64,000 nt of DNA from Desulfogranum mediterraneum DSM 13871 (GCF_000429965.1 NZ_AUCW01000003.1:1-64000); one strand, 5' to 3'. Counted from the stretch's first letter, positions 26,527-37,162 are shown. A program made the numbers and translations. Notes: a model not told the origin generated them from the sequence alone.

Positions 26527-28455
26527 ATGCAGCTTGATTCGAAAATACCTGAAGGACCGTTGGCTGAAAAATGGAAAAAAGCCCGTTTTTCTAATAAACT
26601 CGTCAATCCGGCTAACAAAAGGAAATACGAAGTCATTGTTGTAGGAACCGGACTTGCCGGCGCAGCAGCAGCAGCTACCCTTGGAGAACTTGGGTATAAC
26701 GTTAAATCATTCTGTATCCAAGACAGCGCCAGGAGAGCCCACTCCATCGCTGCCCAGGGTGGTATCAACGCTGCTAAAAATTACCAGGGAGATGGCGACT
26801 CCATCTTCCGTCTCTTCTATGACACCATCAAGGGCGGCGACTTCCGTGCCCGTGAGGCCAACGTCTACCGTCTGGCCGAGGTCGCCAACAACATCATCGA
26901 CCAGGGTGTAGCCCAGGGCATCCCCTTTGCCCGCGAATACGGCGGAACCCTGGCCAACCGCTCCTTTGGCGGCGCCCAGGTCTCCCGTACCTTTTATGCC
27001 CGTGGTCAGACGGGACAGCAGCTCCTGCTCGGCGCCTACTCCGCCATGATGCGCCAGGTATCCACCGGCAAGGTCACCCTCCACACCCGTCAGGAGATGG
27101 TGGACCTGGTCGTGGTAGACGGTGAGGCCAAGGGGATCATCACCCGTAACCTGATCACCGGAGAGATCGAGCGTCACTCCGCCCATGCCGTGGTTCTGGC
27201 CACCGGCGGTTACGGCAACGTCTACTTCCTCTCCACCAACGCCATGGCCTCCAACGTGACCGCTGCCTGGCGTGCCCATAAACGGGGAGCCGGCTTTGCC
27301 AACCCCTGTATGGTCCAGATTCATCCCACCTGTATCCCGGTGCACGGCGACTTCCAGTCCAAGCTGACCCTGATGAGCGAGTCCCTGCGTAACGACGGTC
27401 GGGTCTGGGTTCCCAAGAACCCCAACGAGACCAGACCGGCGGCCGAGATTCCCGAGTCAGAGCGTGACTACTACCTGGAGCGCAAGTACCCGAGCTTCGG
27501 CAACCTGGTGCCCCGTGACGTGGCCTCCCGTAACGCCAAGCAGGCCTGCGATGACGGCCTGGGTGTGGGTGAGACCAAACTCGGTGTCTACCTTGACTTT
27601 GGTGAGGCCATCAAGCGTGACGGTCTGGACGTCATCTTGAGAAAGTATGGCAACCTCTTCCACATGTATGAGAAGATCACCGCCTCCAACCCGACCAAAG
27701 AGCCGATGATGATCTACCCTGCCGTCCATTACACCATGGGTGGACTCTGGGTCGATTACGAACTGATGACCACGGTTCCTGGTCTCTATGCAACCGGTGA
27801 GGCCAACTTCTCAGACCACGGCGCCAACCGGTTGGGTGCCTCCGCGCTGATGCAGGGCCTGGCCGATGGCTACTTTGTCCTGCCCTACACCATCGGCAAC
27901 TACCTGGCCAACGTCGCACCCGAGCCCACCAACACCAACCACGAGGCCTACGATCAAGCCGAAAATGCAGTCCGGGAGAACACCACCAAGCTGCTGAAGA
28001 ACACCGGCTCCAGCAAGGCAGGCCTGGAGACCGTGGATTACTTCCACAAGAAGCTCGGTCAGGTCATGTGGGATAACTGCGGTATGTCCAGAAACAAGGA
28101 AGGTTTGGAAAATGCACTCAAGGAGATCCCTGCCATCCGTGAAGAGTTCTGGGACAAGGTGGTCGTACCAGGCAATCGTAACGAACTGAACCAGTCCCTC
28201 GAGCGGGCAGGTCGGGTCGCCGACTTCCTCGAGTTCGGTGAGCTGATGGTTCGCGATGCCCTTAACCGTGAAGAGTCCTGCGGTGGACACTTCCGTGAAG
28301 AAAGCCAGACAGAAGAAAATGAAGCGAAGCGTGACGACGAGGGCTTCTCCCATGTTGCCGTTTGGGAACATAAGGGTGATGGTGCCGAACCTGTCATGCA
28401 CAAGGAACCACTCACCTTTGAAAACGTTACACCTTCCCAGCGAAGCTACAAGTAA
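26527..28455 (+). CDS. frdA: Fumarate reductase / succinate dehydrogenase flavoprotein subunit
   Basis: A 642-residue subunit that binds FAD and interconverts fumarate and succinate. The nucleotide-binding start [18 protein letters not shown] is present, the covalent-FAD histidine lies in [15 protein letters not shown], and substrate-binding residues in HYTMGGL and [15 protein letters not shown] are intact. Length and the long form resemble the type-B group (Bacillus/Wolinella like). It follows frdC by 128 bases. Whether it runs mainly as fumarate reductase or succinate dehydrogenase cannot be told from sequence; propionate oxidisers need the second. Confidence 0.96.
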   Translation: MQLDSKIPEGPLAEKWKKARFSNKLVNPANKRKYEVIVVGTGLAGAAAAATLGELGYNVKSFCIQDSARRAHSIAAQGGINAAKNYQGDGDSIFRLFYDTIKGGDFRAREANVYRLAEVANNIIDQGVAQGIPFAREYGGTLANRSFGGAQVSRTFYARGQTGQQLLLGAYSAMMRQVSTGKVTLHTRQEMVDLVVVDGEAKGIITRNLITGEIERHSAHAVVLATGGYGNVYFLSTNAMASNVTAAWRAHKRGAGFANPCMVQIHPTCIPVHGDFQSKLTLMSESLRNDGRVWVPKNPNETRPAAEIPESERDYYLERKYPSFGNLVPRDVASRNAKQACDDGLGVGETKLGVYLDFGEAIKRDGLDVILRKYGNLFHMYEKITASNPTKEPMMIYPAVHYTMGGLWVDYELMTTVPGLYATGEANFSDHGANRLGASALMQGLADGYFVLPYTIGNYLANVAPEPTNTNHEAYDQAENAVRENTTKLLKNTGSSKAGLETVDYFHKKLGQVMWDNCGMSRNKEGLENALKEIPAIREEFWDKVVVPGNRNELNQSLERAGRVADFLEFGELMVRDALNREESCGGHFREESQTEENEAKRDDEGFSHVAVWEHKGDGAEPVMHKEPLTFENVTPSQRSYK

Positions 28456-28529
28456 CGAAGAAGATATACCATCGTCGAATAATTGTGGGTGTACTCCCTA
28501 AGGATTAATACAAACGCAGAATATATCTC

Positions 28530-29294
28530 ATGGCATCGAATACGATCAATATAATAGTAAAGATATGGCGACAGAATGGGGCCCAGGCAAAGGGGCAATT
28601 CGAAGACCACGCACTGAAGGATATCAGTACGGACAGCTCCTTTCTGGAAATGCTGGACGTACTCAACGAATGGCTGGCCCGTAAAGGAAACGAGCCCATT
28701 GCCTTTGACCACGACTGCCGCGAGGGTATCTGCGGTATGTGTGGTGCAGTGGTGGACGGCATTGCCCATGGTCCTGAAAAGGAAACCACCCTCTGTCAGC
28801 TCCATATGCGCAGCTTCAATGACGGCGACACCATCATCATCGAGCCTTTCCGGACCAAGGGTTTCCCGATCATCAAGGACCTGGTGGTTGACCGCTCTGC
28901 CCTGGATCGACTCATCCAGGCCGGTGGCTTTGTCTCAGTCAACAGCGGTTCACCCCAGGATGCCAACAACATCCTGATCCCCCAGAACGTGGCAGAACAG
29001 GCCATGGACGCAGCAGCCTGTATCGGTTGCGGTGCCTGTGCAGCAGCCTGCCCCAACGCCACCCCCATGCTCTTTCTGGGTGCCAAGGTTTCCCAGCTGG
29101 CCCTGCTGCCCCAGGGACAGGCGGAAGCCAAGGCCCGGGCCATCAACATGGTCAAGGCCCTGGACTGTGAGGGATTCGGTAACTGTGGCAACGAGCGTGA
29201 GTGTGAGAATGTCTGCCCTAAAGGCATCTCCATCCGCAACATCGCCCGGCTGAACCGTGAGTACCTCAAGGCCCAGTTCAGCTACGACGAATAG
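28530..29294 (+). CDS. frdB: Fumarate reductase / succinate dehydrogenase iron-sulfur subunit
   Basis: A 254-residue subunit with three clusters: a plant-type [2Fe-2S] site in [14 protein letters not shown], a [4Fe-4S] motif [12 protein letters not shown], and a [3Fe-4S] motif ending CENVCPKGI. It carries electrons between flavin and haem. The last gene of frdCAB, followed 42 bases later by a strong terminator. The ribosome binding site is weak. Confidence 0.96.
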   Translation: MASNTINIIVKIWRQNGAQAKGQFEDHALKDISTDSSFLEMLDVLNEWLARKGNEPIAFDHDCREGICGMCGAVVDGIAHGPEKETTLCQLHMRSFNDGDTIIIEPFRTKGFPIIKDLVVDRSALDRLIQAGGFVSVNSGSPQDANNILIPQNVAEQAMDAAACIGCGACAAACPNATPMLFLGAKVSQLALLPQGQAEAKARAINMVKALDCEGFGNCGNERECENVCPKGISIRNIARLNREYLKAQFSYDE

Positions 29295-29336
29295 GCCTCA
29301 GGAAGCTGCCCCAGGCAGTCCCAGGTGCAGGATCTA

Positions 29337-29374
29337 CCCTGTTTCGGCATTGTGCCGGAACAGGGTTTTTTTTT
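29337..29374 (+). terminator. Intrinsic terminator of frdCAB
   Basis: A 13-bp stem with one G-U pair (29337-29349 with 29353-29365, TTG loop) is followed by nine T (29366-29374). Confidence 0.93.
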
Positions 29375-29456
29375 GCCCGGAGCGCGCACCCTGAATCAGA
29401 CTCCGGACGAATTGACCTTCCGCCCGGATGCGCTCCTGTTAGTTAAGGTATCACTC

Positions 29457-29485
29457 TTGTTATTCACCATGCCTCCTGGTATGCT
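29457..29485 (+). promoter_or_regulatory. Candidate promoter for the UPF0597 gene
   Basis: TTGTTA (29457-29462) and TATGCT (29480-29485) with a 17-base spacer lie 65 bases before the start codon and after the frd terminator. Confidence 0.45.
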
Positions 29486-29550
29486 GCAGTTGCTGAAACC
29501 ACTGTGGTGTTATCCTCTACCTGAAACCAACCTCGGGACCCGGCCATTCC

Positions 29551-30771
29551 ATGGACACCTTACTCTCCGCACTCAAGACAAGCCTTGAGGTCACCTCCGG
29601 CTGCACCGAACCCGCAGCCATAGCCTATGCAGCCAGCTTTATCGGCAAATACTTGAGCCAGCCGGTGACCAGGTTTGTCCTCCGCATCGATCAACGAACC
29701 TACAAGAATGCCTTTGCCGCCGGGATCCCCCACGGGGGTGAGCGCAAGGGCTCGGAATGGGCCCTGATCTTAGGCTTCCTCACCGCAGCTCCGGAAAGAC
29801 GGCTGGCCCTGTTCTCTGCCCTTAACCAGGAGCTGCTGACCCGGGCCGATCTGCTTCATGCCAGGGACCTCATCCAGGTCGAACTGGTGGACAGGGAGGG
29901 GCTCCATATCGATATCCGGGGATTTGGCAGCAGCGAAGAGGTCCGCCTCACCCTGGAGGGGGGCCATACCCGGATCGTCCACCTGAGTAAAGACGACCAG
30001 GAACTCCCCTTGGACGAGTTCCAAGCCCAATCCCAGAGCGTCTCACCCTTCCACTTTGACGATACCCTCTACCAGGCCCATGACTGGCCGACTCTGGTCG
30101 ATAGCCTCTACCAGGATGAAGCCCTGCAGAAGCTTGTCCAGCAGGGGATTGCCTTTAACATGGCCGCAGCACTCCATGGCCAGCAGTATGTCCCGGCCGA
30201 TAACGACCAGGTCGAGAATCTGGTCATGGGCGCCATCTTTGCCCGGATGAACGGCGATCCCATCCCGGTGATGAGCTGTGCCGGTTCAGGCAACAAGGGT
30301 CTCACCTCCATCATCCCCGTGGTGGCCCTGGCCCGTGAGCAGCAGCGGGGTGAAGAAACCGAAATCAAGGCCGTACTGGTCGCGGTGCTCCTCACCGCCC
30401 TGATCACCTCCCGTTTCGGTGAGGTCTCTTCGGTCTGTGGGGCCCAGTATGCTGCCGGCGCCGGTATCATCGGCGGCGTACTCTACCTGCGTGACGAACT
30501 GCAGCTCTTTGATGGGGCCTATAACAACTTTGTCGCCGCCATCAGCGGCGGCTTCTGTGACGGTGCCAAGGGCAGCTGTTCCATGCGGGGCAGCATCGCC
30601 GTGAGCGCTGCCTTGAGTGCCATCAGGCATGCCGAATCAGGCTTTGTGGTCTCCTCCAGAGATGGTTTTCTTGGCCAGAGTTTCCATGCCACCCTGGATA
30701 ATCTGGTCAAATATAACCCCCTGATCGCCCGTTTCGAACTTGAAACCATCAAGATCCTCCAAGATAAGTAG
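29551..30771 (+). CDS. UPF0597/YhaM-family protein, L-cysteine desulfidase or serine dehydratase-like
   Basis: A 406-residue protein of the UPF0597 family, related to the alpha part of iron-sulfur L-serine dehydratases. The family motifs SGCTEPAA near the N-terminus, SCAGSGNKGLTSI and GFCDGAKGSCSMR supply conserved cysteines for an oxygen-sensitive [4Fe-4S] cluster. Characterised relatives (CyuA and archaeal L-cysteine desulfidase) break cysteine to sulfide, ammonia and pyruvate. Substrate is not proven for this copy. A candidate promoter lies upstream; no strong ribosome binding site is visible. Confidence 0.85.
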   Translation: MDTLLSALKTSLEVTSGCTEPAAIAYAASFIGKYLSQPVTRFVLRIDQRTYKNAFAAGIPHGGERKGSEWALILGFLTAAPERRLALFSALNQELLTRADLLHARDLIQVELVDREGLHIDIRGFGSSEEVRLTLEGGHTRIVHLSKDDQELPLDEFQAQSQSVSPFHFDDTLYQAHDWPTLVDSLYQDEALQKLVQQGIAFNMAAALHGQQYVPADNDQVENLVMGAIFARMNGDPIPVMSCAGSGNKGLTSIIPVVALAREQQRGEETEIKAVLVAVLLTALITSRFGEVSSVCGAQYAAGAGIIGGVLYLRDELQLFDGAYNNFVAAISGGFCDGAKGSCSMRGSIAVSAALSAIRHAESGFVVSSRDGFLGQSFHATLDNLVKYNPLIARFELETIKILQDK

Positions 30772-32527
30772 CCAGCAACCTGGTGAATCCATCAAGGGCC
30801 GGGTTCGCCTGCTCAGGATACCTCCCCCTGTAAGGCCTGCCCGGAGGCTGCTCAAGGCGCTCCTGCCCCTGCTGCTCATCCTCTCCTGGTGCCGACCAGG
30901 CCATGACCTTGCCGCAGGCGAGTCCATGCCGAGGGTCAGCCCCTTGCGGGTAAAGACCGCCATCCCCTCCAGAGCGGAAACCTCAGTGGATGGCCTGGTC
31001 AGGCGACTCTATCAACAACGGAACCATACCCCTCTCTGGCTCACGCCCCAGGGCCCGGACTCCCGGGCAGAGATGCTGCTCAACGTCCTGATTGATGCCC
31101 GCCATGAGGGCCTCTTTCCCGCAGACTACCAGGTTGATACCATCCTCGGGCTGTGGCACCGTCCCGGCATCAGGGAGCAGAGTCGACTCGACTACCTCCT
31201 GACCAGGGGCCTGACCCTCTATCTGCTGCAGAGCCGCAGAGGCAGGATATCTTCCTGCGGGGAAGGCAGAGGGTCGCGCCAGCTGGCCCACTCTTTTCAG
31301 GCAAAAGAGGATTTCGCCCTGCTGAGCCAGGCTGTGGAGGAGAAAGCGCTCCGCAGCTTTCTCTTAAGCCAGCAACCCAACCACCCCCAGTACCCTCTGC
31401 TCAGGCAGGCCCTGCAACGTTATCGACGCCTGGCCCTGGCCGGCGATTGGCCGACCCTCGCCCATGGACCACTGATCAGACCCGGGATGTATGATCAGCG
31501 CCTGGTCCAGGTCCACCGCCGACTGCGCCTGGATCAGGCCCCCCTGCTCTCCCCCCTCCCCCACAACCGCTACACCCCGGCCTTGGAGTCAGCAATCAAA
31601 CGTTTCCAACAGCGCTTCAACCTGGAGGCCGATGGCATCATCGGTCAGGCGACCATCAAGGCCCTCAACATCCCTGCCCGCCAGCTGATCCGGCAGATCC
31701 TGCTCAACATGGAACGGCTCCGCTGGTTGCCCCAGCGGCTCAAGGGACCACGGGTAGTGGTCAACATCGCCGGCTTCCGGCTCACCGCCTTGGACGGCAC
31801 CAGGGTAGCCCTGGAGATGCCGGTGATCGTCGGCACCACCGTCAACAAGACCCCCACCTTCAACGACAGCCTCCGTTACCTGGTCTTCAACCCCTACTGG
31901 AATATCCCAGACTCCATTGCCGCAAACGAGATCCTGCCCAGTCAGCTCAAGGACCCCAACTATCTTGAGGAGAACAACATCCGGGTCTTTGCCGACTGGG
32001 ATCATCAGGCCACACCGATTCCGCCCGAGGCCATTGACTGGCAGCAGCTGGGCAGCAAGATCCGGGCTTATCGCTTCCGCCAGGAACCCGGACCTGACAA
32101 TGCCCTGGGACAGTTGAAATTCATCTTTCCCAATCGCCACCATATCTACCTCCATGACACCCCGGCCACCAAGCTCTTCAGCCTGCACAGACGGAGCTTC
32201 AGTCACGGCTGTATCCGGGTCGCTGCACCGCGGCAGCTGGCCCTCTTCCTCCTGGAACAACGCGGCCCGGGCTGGGATCTTGACCGTATTGATCAACTGA
32301 TTCAGGATGGTCAACGCACGGTCATCTCCCTGGGGACGCCGATACCGATCCATATCACCTATAGCACGGTGGTGGTTGATCCGGAAAACGATGAGACCTT
32401 CTTTTACCAGGACATCTATGGCCTGGATCAGCAGTTGGCCAACCATCTCTTTGCACCAGCAGAGAGGCGACTCTGCCGCAGCCAGGACGCTCCAGCCACA
32501 CTTAGCGCCTCCCTGCCCGGATTGTAA
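30740..32527 (+). CDS. L,D-transpeptidase, YcbB/LdtD type
   Basis: A periplasmic enzyme that makes 3-3 cross-links or attaches proteins to peptidoglycan. After a hydrophobic N-terminal signal or anchor (about 38-50) come a scaffold domain, a peptidoglycan-binding repeat (RFNLEADGIIGQATIKALN), and a YkuD catalytic domain with SHGCIRV whose nucleophile is Cys491. The order matches E. coli LdtD/YcbB, with a large lid region. The start is uncertain: the frame begins with TTG, overlapping the preceding gene by 32 bases with no clear ribosome binding site, but a later ATG at 30926 would delete the signal region. 595 residues from TTG. Confidence 0.9.
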   Translation: MKPSRSSKISSQQPGESIKGRVRLLRIPPPVRPARRLLKALLPLLLILSWCRPGHDLAAGESMPRVSPLRVKTAIPSRAETSVDGLVRRLYQQRNHTPLWLTPQGPDSRAEMLLNVLIDARHEGLFPADYQVDTILGLWHRPGIREQSRLDYLLTRGLTLYLLQSRRGRISSCGEGRGSRQLAHSFQAKEDFALLSQAVEEKALRSFLLSQQPNHPQYPLLRQALQRYRRLALAGDWPTLAHGPLIRPGMYDQRLVQVHRRLRLDQAPLLSPLPHNRYTPALESAIKRFQQRFNLEADGIIGQATIKALNIPARQLIRQILLNMERLRWLPQRLKGPRVVVNIAGFRLTALDGTRVALEMPVIVGTTVNKTPTFNDSLRYLVFNPYWNIPDSIAANEILPSQLKDPNYLEENNIRVFADWDHQATPIPPEAIDWQQLGSKIRAYRFRQEPGPDNALGQLKFIFPNRHHIYLHDTPATKLFSLHRRSFSHGCIRVAAPRQLALFLLEQRGPGWDLDRIDQLIQDGQRTVISLGTPIPIHITYSTVVVDPENDETFFYQDIYGLDQQLANHLFAPAERRLCRSQDAPATLSASLPGL

Positions 32528-32596
32528 CCATAACCACCACCGACACCTTTGCCTGGCGGTGATCATCGCTAACCTTTAGATACGCCAAGGAGAACC

Positions 32597-33670
32597 ATGC
32601 ACGCCAAAAATATTATCCATCTGGTCAGTTGCCACGCCGAAGGTGAGGTCGGCGATGTCATCGTCGGCGGGGTGGCCCCTCCCCCAGGTGCCACCCTCTG
32701 GGAGCAGGCCAGGTGGATTGCCGCAGATCAGACCCTGCGCAACCTCATGCTCAACGAACCCAGGGGTGGCGTGTTTCGCCATGTCAACCTGCTGGTACCG
32801 GCAAAAGATCCCAGAGCTCAGATGGGCTGGATTATCATGGAGCCGGTCCACACCCCGCCCATGTCCGGCTCCAACTCCATCTGCGTTGCCACGGTCCTCC
32901 TGGAAACCGGCATCATTGCCATGGAAGAGCCGGTCACCACCATGGTCCTGGAGGCCCCCGGCGGCCTGGTTGAAATCCGCGCCAACTGTACAAACGGTAA
33001 GGTTACCCGGGTAGAGGTCAAAAATGTCCCCTCCTTTGTCGATCAGACCCAGGTCCCCCTGGAAGTCGCCGGGATGGGCACCCTGCTGGTGGATACCGCC
33101 TATGGCGGAGACAGTTTTGTGATGGTGGATGGGGCCGAACTGGGCTTTGCCATCACCCCGGATGAGGCCAGAGAGCTTGCCGAAACCGGGATCCGGATCA
33201 CCGATGCCGCCAGCGAGCAGCTGGGCTTCAACCATCCGGAAAATCCTGACTGGGACCATATCTCCTTCTGCCAGTTCAACCTGCCCCTGGTTAAGGAAAA
33301 CGGCATCCTGGTGGGCCGCAACACCGTCTCCATCCAACCGGGCAAACTGGACCGTTCGCCCACCGGTACCGGCTGTTCCGCCCGCATGGCCCTGCTCCAC
33401 AGCCAGGGGCTGCTCAAGACCGGGGACCGCTTCATTGGGGAGTCGATCATCGGTTCCCGCTTTCACTGCCGGATTGCGGCCACCACCAGGGTGGGCTCGC
33501 GGCCGGCCATCCAGCCGATCATCTCCGGCCAGGCCTGGATCACCGGGATTCATCAGCACCTGCTGGACCCCGGCGATCCCTGGCCCCAGGGGTATCGGCT
33601 TGCCGATACCTGGCCCAGATTCAACCAATCCCCCTCTTTTCCAGGAGCCGACGCCCATGAAGATCTTTAA
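32597..33670 (+). CDS. Proline racemase-family enzyme, probable trans-3-hydroxyproline dehydratase
   Basis: A 357-residue protein of the proline racemase / hydroxyproline epimerase / 3-hydroxyproline dehydratase family. The two positions that hold catalytic cysteines in racemases are Ser90 (PMSGSNS) and Thr256 (DRSPTGTG), with Cys260 close by. A dehydratase needs no two-base racemisation, and loss of both cysteines argues against racemase activity. The downstream gene encodes an ornithine cyclodeaminase-family reductase and overlaps it by 14 bases; this pair in other bacteria converts trans-3-hydroxy-L-proline to proline via pyrroline-2-carboxylate. Start preceded by AAGGAG. Confidence 0.82.
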   Translation: MHAKNIIHLVSCHAEGEVGDVIVGGVAPPPGATLWEQARWIAADQTLRNLMLNEPRGGVFRHVNLLVPAKDPRAQMGWIIMEPVHTPPMSGSNSICVATVLLETGIIAMEEPVTTMVLEAPGGLVEIRANCTNGKVTRVEVKNVPSFVDQTQVPLEVAGMGTLLVDTAYGGDSFVMVDGAELGFAITPDEARELAETGIRITDAASEQLGFNHPENPDWDHISFCQFNLPLVKENGILVGRNTVSIQPGKLDRSPTGTGCSARMALLHSQGLLKTGDRFIGESIIGSRFHCRIAATTRVGSRPAIQPIISGQAWITGIHQHLLDPGDPWPQGYRLADTWPRFNQSPSFPGADAHEDL

Positions 33671-34610
33671 TGCCCAAGAGGTTGCCGCCCACCTGCAGTG
33701 GCAGCCGCTGATCGACAGCCTGAGCACCATCTTCAGCCATGGCTGCCAGGTCCCGGTCCGACACCACCACACCATGGAGCTGGCCGGTCAGAGCGATGCC
33801 ACCATGCTGATCATGCCGGCCTGGATCCCGGAGCAGTATGCAGGGGTGAAGATCGTCAACGTCTTTCCAGATAATCCCCGCAAGTCCCTACCCACCATCA
33901 TGGGCCAGTATCTGCTCATGGACGGGGCCAGCGGCGCCTCCCTGGCCCTGCTTGATGGGGCAGAACTGACCGCCCGACGCACCGTGGCGGCCTCGGCACT
34001 GGCCAGCCGCTACCTCAGCCGGGAAGAGAGCAGCAAGCTGTTCATCGCCGGCAGCGGCCGAATTGCCCGCTACCTTGGACTGGCCCACGCCGCAGTCAGG
34101 CCCATCAGGGAAATCAAGGTCTGGTCACGCTCCCCTGAAAACGCTGCAGCCGCGGCCCAACACTATAGTGCGGCCGGCTTTACCGCCACCAGCACCGATT
34201 CCCTGGAGCAGGGCACGGCCTGGGCCGATATCATCAGCTGTGCCACCCTCTCCCAGGAGCCGCTGATCAGGAAGGCCTGGGTCCGGGCCGGCAGCCATAT
34301 CGATCTGGTGGGCGCCTTTAAGCCCATGATGCGGGAAAGCGACACCGAGCTGATCTGCCGGGCCTCGGTCTTTGTCGATACCCGGAGCGGCACCCTGGCC
34401 GAGGCCGGAGACCTGCTCATCCCCATCCGGGAGGGACGTTTTGAGGCGGGTTCGATTCGGGCGGAACTGGAGGAACTGATCCGAGGACTCCATGGAGGAC
34501 GGCTGGATAGGGAAGAGATCACCCTCTTTAAGTCGGTGGGTGCGGCCCAGGAGGACCTGGCCGCGGCCATCTGCTGCTATGAGCACCAGCAGGGGCAGCA
34601 GCCGAGCTAA
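33657..34610 (+). CDS. Ornithine cyclodeaminase-family reductase, probable pyrroline-2-carboxylate reductase
   Basis: A 317-residue NAD(P)-binding protein of the ornithine cyclodeaminase / mu-crystallin family. It has the [22 protein letters not shown] segment near the active site and the nucleotide-binding [10 protein letters not shown]. Family members next to 3-hydroxyproline dehydratases reduce pyrroline-2-carboxylate to L-proline; that role is inferred from the upstream gene. The true start is the ATG at 33657, with AGGAG upstream, overlapping the previous gene by 14 bases; the frame is open further upstream but that part is out of register with the family. Confidence 0.85.
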   Translation: MKIFNAQEVAAHLQWQPLIDSLSTIFSHGCQVPVRHHHTMELAGQSDATMLIMPAWIPEQYAGVKIVNVFPDNPRKSLPTIMGQYLLMDGASGASLALLDGAELTARRTVAASALASRYLSREESSKLFIAGSGRIARYLGLAHAAVRPIREIKVWSRSPENAAAAAQHYSAAGFTATSTDSLEQGTAWADIISCATLSQEPLIRKAWVRAGSHIDLVGAFKPMMRESDTELICRASVFVDTRSGTLAEAGDLLIPIREGRFEAGSIRAELEELIRGLHGGRLDREEITLFKSVGAAQEDLAAAICCYEHQQGQQPS

Positions 34611-34629
34611 GGCGCGCCGGGAAAATACG

Positions 34630-34650
34630 CTGCCCGGAGGATCCGGGCAG
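34630..34650. terminator. Possible terminator between convergent genes
   Basis: An 8-bp perfect hairpin (34630-34637 with 34643-34650). On the minus strand it is followed by GTATTTTC, a poor T tract, so it may weakly end the usp transcript. Confidence 0.4.
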
Positions 34651-34658
34651 CCGACGAC

Positions 34659-35147
34659 TCAGTTGTTGGGGATCAGGAACACGGGGATATTGGAGTAGCG
34701 GGTCACCCTGCGGGCACAGGTACCCATCATGGTGTTGCCGAAAAAGCTATGGGCGCTCTTGCCCATCACAATCACGTCCACATTGTTCTCCTCGGCAATC
34801 CGGAGGATCTCCCGGCTGGGCGTCCCCATGACCACATGGACTTCGGTGTCCGGGATCCGATCCTGCCGCTCTCCCCGGAGCTCCTCCCGGGCAAAGAGCT
34901 GCAGTCTTTTTTTCACCTTCTCCAGGACCTCATGCATGCCGTCTTCGCTCTTGAGCTTATCTGCGGTCTCCAGGGGCAGGTAGGTGTCCACGATGGCGTT
35001 GCCGGCGGCACTTAAGGGTTCAACCACGTGAACCATCAGGAGCTTGGCCTCATAACGGCGAGCCAGACTCACGGCCCGGCGAAATACCGGCCGGGTATGC
35101 TCGCCCTGGTCGCTGGCATACAGAATTTTATTGATTGGTGGGATCAT
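34659..35147 (-). CDS. Universal stress protein (UspA family)
   Basis: A 162-residue UspA-fold protein. The start KILYASDQGEHTRPVF and the C-terminal nucleotide-binding motif GTPSREI, then VIVMGKSAHSFFGNTMMGTCARRV, match ATP-binding Usp proteins (GxGx9GS/T-like pattern). It begins 73 bases after dctM stop on the same strand; Usp genes in TRAP transporter operons, such as TeaD, regulate transport, so that role is plausible here. The ATG chosen has AGAGG upstream. Confidence 0.92.
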   Translation of the reverse strand: MIPPINKILYASDQGEHTRPVFRRAVSLARRYEAKLLMVHVVEPLSAAGNAIVDTYLPLETADKLKSEDGMHEVLEKVKKRLQLFAREELRGERQDRIPDTEVHVVMGTPSREILRIAEENNVDVIVMGKSAHSFFGNTMMGTCARRVTRYSNIPVFLIPNN

Positions 35148-35219
35148 TACAACCTCTACGGGGATGAGGGCTGATAGGGAGCGGGTGGACGACCCGTGGC
35201 CGTCCACCCCTGGGTTCAG

Positions 35220-36620
35220 TTACTGATAGCCGTGCAGCTTGTCCAGAAACTCGGGCAAGAACAGGGATACCTGGGGTATATAGGTAATGATGATCAGGAA
35301 AATAAGCAGGAGCATCAACCAGGGCAGACAGGCGCGAATGACCCAGCCGATACTGTTACCGGTTATTCCTGCGGTCACGAAGAGGTTCAGGCCCACCGGC
35401 GGAGTCAGCATACCGATTTCCATGTTCACCACCATGATGATCCCCAGGTGGATGGGATCGATTCCCAGTTTCACGGCAATGGGGAAGAGGATCGGGGCCA
35501 TGATCAGGAGGATGGCCGAAGGCTCCATGAAGTTACCGGCCATCAGCAAGAGCAGGTTGACCACAATCAGGAACATCCAGGGAGAGAGTCCCCAGCCGAT
35601 GATCAGTTCCGCCAGATGATGGGGAATCCGCTCGGTGGTCAGCACATGGGCAAAGAGCATGGCATTGGCAATGATAAAGAGCAGCATGATGCTGACCTTG
35701 GAGGCATCCAGAATAATCTTGCGCACATCCGGGTCGTTGAGGCAACGGGGGATGGCCTGGATGGATCTGGCGCAGTTGCGCAGAACCGCGCTGGCGACCC
35801 CTTCCCCCTGGTTTCGCCAGGCCACCTCTTTCAGCGGGCCCACGTCACGGTAACCGAAGATGGAAACCAGGAAGGCATAGACCGCCGAAACCGCAGCCGC
35901 CTCGGTGGGACTGGCCACGCCGCCGTAGATGGAGCCCAGGACGATGATGATCAGCATCAGGCCGCCAAAGGCCGAGGAACCGGCAGCCAGGACCTCGCCA
36001 AAGCCCATCCAGGGCATGGCCGGGAGTTTCTTGATCCGGGCAGCGATATAGATGGCCAGCATCAGGATGCCGCCCATCATCAGGCCCGGGATAAAGCCGG
36101 CCATGAACATCCTGGCTGCAGAGACCTCGGTTGCTGCCGCATAGACCAGCATGACGATGGAGGGGGGAATCAGGATCCCCAGGGTGCCGGCATTGGTGAT
36201 CACCCCGGCGGCAAAACTTTCCGGATAGCCAGCCCGCACCATGCCCACGATGACAATGGAGCCAATGGCGGCAACGGTCGCAGGAGAGGAGCCGGAGACT
36301 GCCGCAAAGATCATACAGGCCATGACCGAGGCCATGGCCAGACCGCCGCGGATATGTCCCACCAGGCTCAGGGCAAAACGAATGATCCGCTTGGCCACCC
36401 CACCGGTGGAGAGAAAGGCTGAGGAGAGGATAAAGAAGGGGATGGCCAGCAGGGTGTAGTGTTCCGAGAGGGCCTCAAAGAGCTTCAGGGCGATGGAGGC
36501 CAGGGAGTCACTGGAAAAGAACAGGATGGTGGTGATACTGGAAAGTCCCAGGGCCAGGGCAATGGGCATGCCGATGAGCATGCAGCCGAAAAGCAGTATA
36601 AACAGAGCCGCCGTGGTCAT
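35220..36620 (-). CDS. dctM: TRAP transporter large permease DctM
   Basis: A 466-residue inner-membrane protein with about 12 or more hydrophobic segments, the ion-coupled channel subunit of a TRAP transporter. Motifs typical of DctM include GMPIALALGLSS near the N-terminus and PPSIVMLVYA in the middle, with LTPPVGLNLFV near the end. Its start overlaps the dctQ stop as ATGA. It works with DctP and DctQ encoded upstream. Confidence 0.95.
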   Translation of the reverse strand: MTTAALFILLFGCMLIGMPIALALGLSSITTILFFSSDSLASIALKLFEALSEHYTLLAIPFFILSSAFLSTGGVAKRIIRFALSLVGHIRGGLAMASVMACMIFAAVSGSSPATVAAIGSIVIVGMVRAGYPESFAAGVITNAGTLGILIPPSIVMLVYAAATEVSAARMFMAGFIPGLMMGGILMLAIYIAARIKKLPAMPWMGFGEVLAAGSSAFGGLMLIIIVLGSIYGGVASPTEAAAVSAVYAFLVSIFGYRDVGPLKEVAWRNQGEGVASAVLRNCARSIQAIPRCLNDPDVRKIILDASKVSIMLLFIIANAMLFAHVLTTERIPHHLAELIIGWGLSPWMFLIVVNLLLLMAGNFMEPSAILLIMAPILFPIAVKLGIDPIHLGIIMVVNMEIGMLTPPVGLNLFVTAGITGNSIGWVIRACLPWLMLLLIFLIIITYIPQVSLFLPEFLDKLHGYQ

Positions 36621-37162
36621 GGTGTGACCTCCTCTTCTTTGAGTTCTTCTACGATTTCCATACTCTCCTTGGCCTCATCCACATGGCGGAAGCCATCGGC
36701 CTCGTCGATCACGACCTGCCAGAGCAGGAGCAGGATCCGGATGGAGATAAAGCTGAAACCGACCAGCAGCATCCCATGGGCCAGCCAGGTGGGGATGGGC
36801 AGATCTTCCAGTTCGATCCCGATCTTCTTCATCTTGGCCAGATAGATCCAGGAACCGTAGAGGATCAGCCCGCAGTAGCAGAGGGAGAGGATACAGGCGA
36901 CACAGGTGATCAGGCGCCGCATGCCCCGGGGGAAAAGCTTGACAAAGGCATCGACCCCAATATGGGAGCCCACCTTAATCCCGTAGGAGGTGCCAAAGAG
37001 CACAAACCAGGCCGACATGTGCAGGGTCAGCTCCTGGGTCCACATGAAACCGGTATTAAAGCCGAACCGCATAACCACATCCAAAAACACCAAGAGCGTG
37101 GTTGCTATCAGGAGAAGACTGATCAGCGCCTCTTCCACTTGACTTAAAACACGCAAAAACAT
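36617..37162 (-). CDS. dctQ: TRAP transporter small permease DctQ
   Basis: A 181-residue protein with four membrane segments, typical of DctQ. MRFGFNTGFMWTQELTLHMSAWFVLFGTSYGIK is the conserved middle of the family (split here: RFGFNTGFMWTQE then LHMSAWFVLFG). The ATG chosen is preceded by GAGGA; a TTG six codons earlier is less likely. It lies 93 bases after dctP and overlaps dctM by four bases. Confidence 0.93.
   Translation of the reverse strand: MFLRVLSQVEEALISLLLIATTLLVFLDVVMRFGFNTGFMWTQELTLHMSAWFVLFGTSYGIKVGSHIGVDAFVKLFPRGMRRLITCVACILSLCYCGLILYGSWIYLAKMKKIGIELEDLPIPTWLAHGMLLVGFSFISIRILLLLWQVVIDEADGFRHVDEAKESMEIVEELKEEEVTP

Noticed and set aside
33129-33656. Upstream extension of the ornithine cyclodeaminase-family frame
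   Set aside because: It overlaps the proline racemase-family gene in another frame; the family start is the ATG at 33657 with AGGAG upstream.
35196-36422. Plus-strand 408-residue frame opposite dctM
   Set aside because: Antisense shadow of the DctM gene; composition (His, Gln, Gly, Asp) is that of reversed membrane-protein codons.
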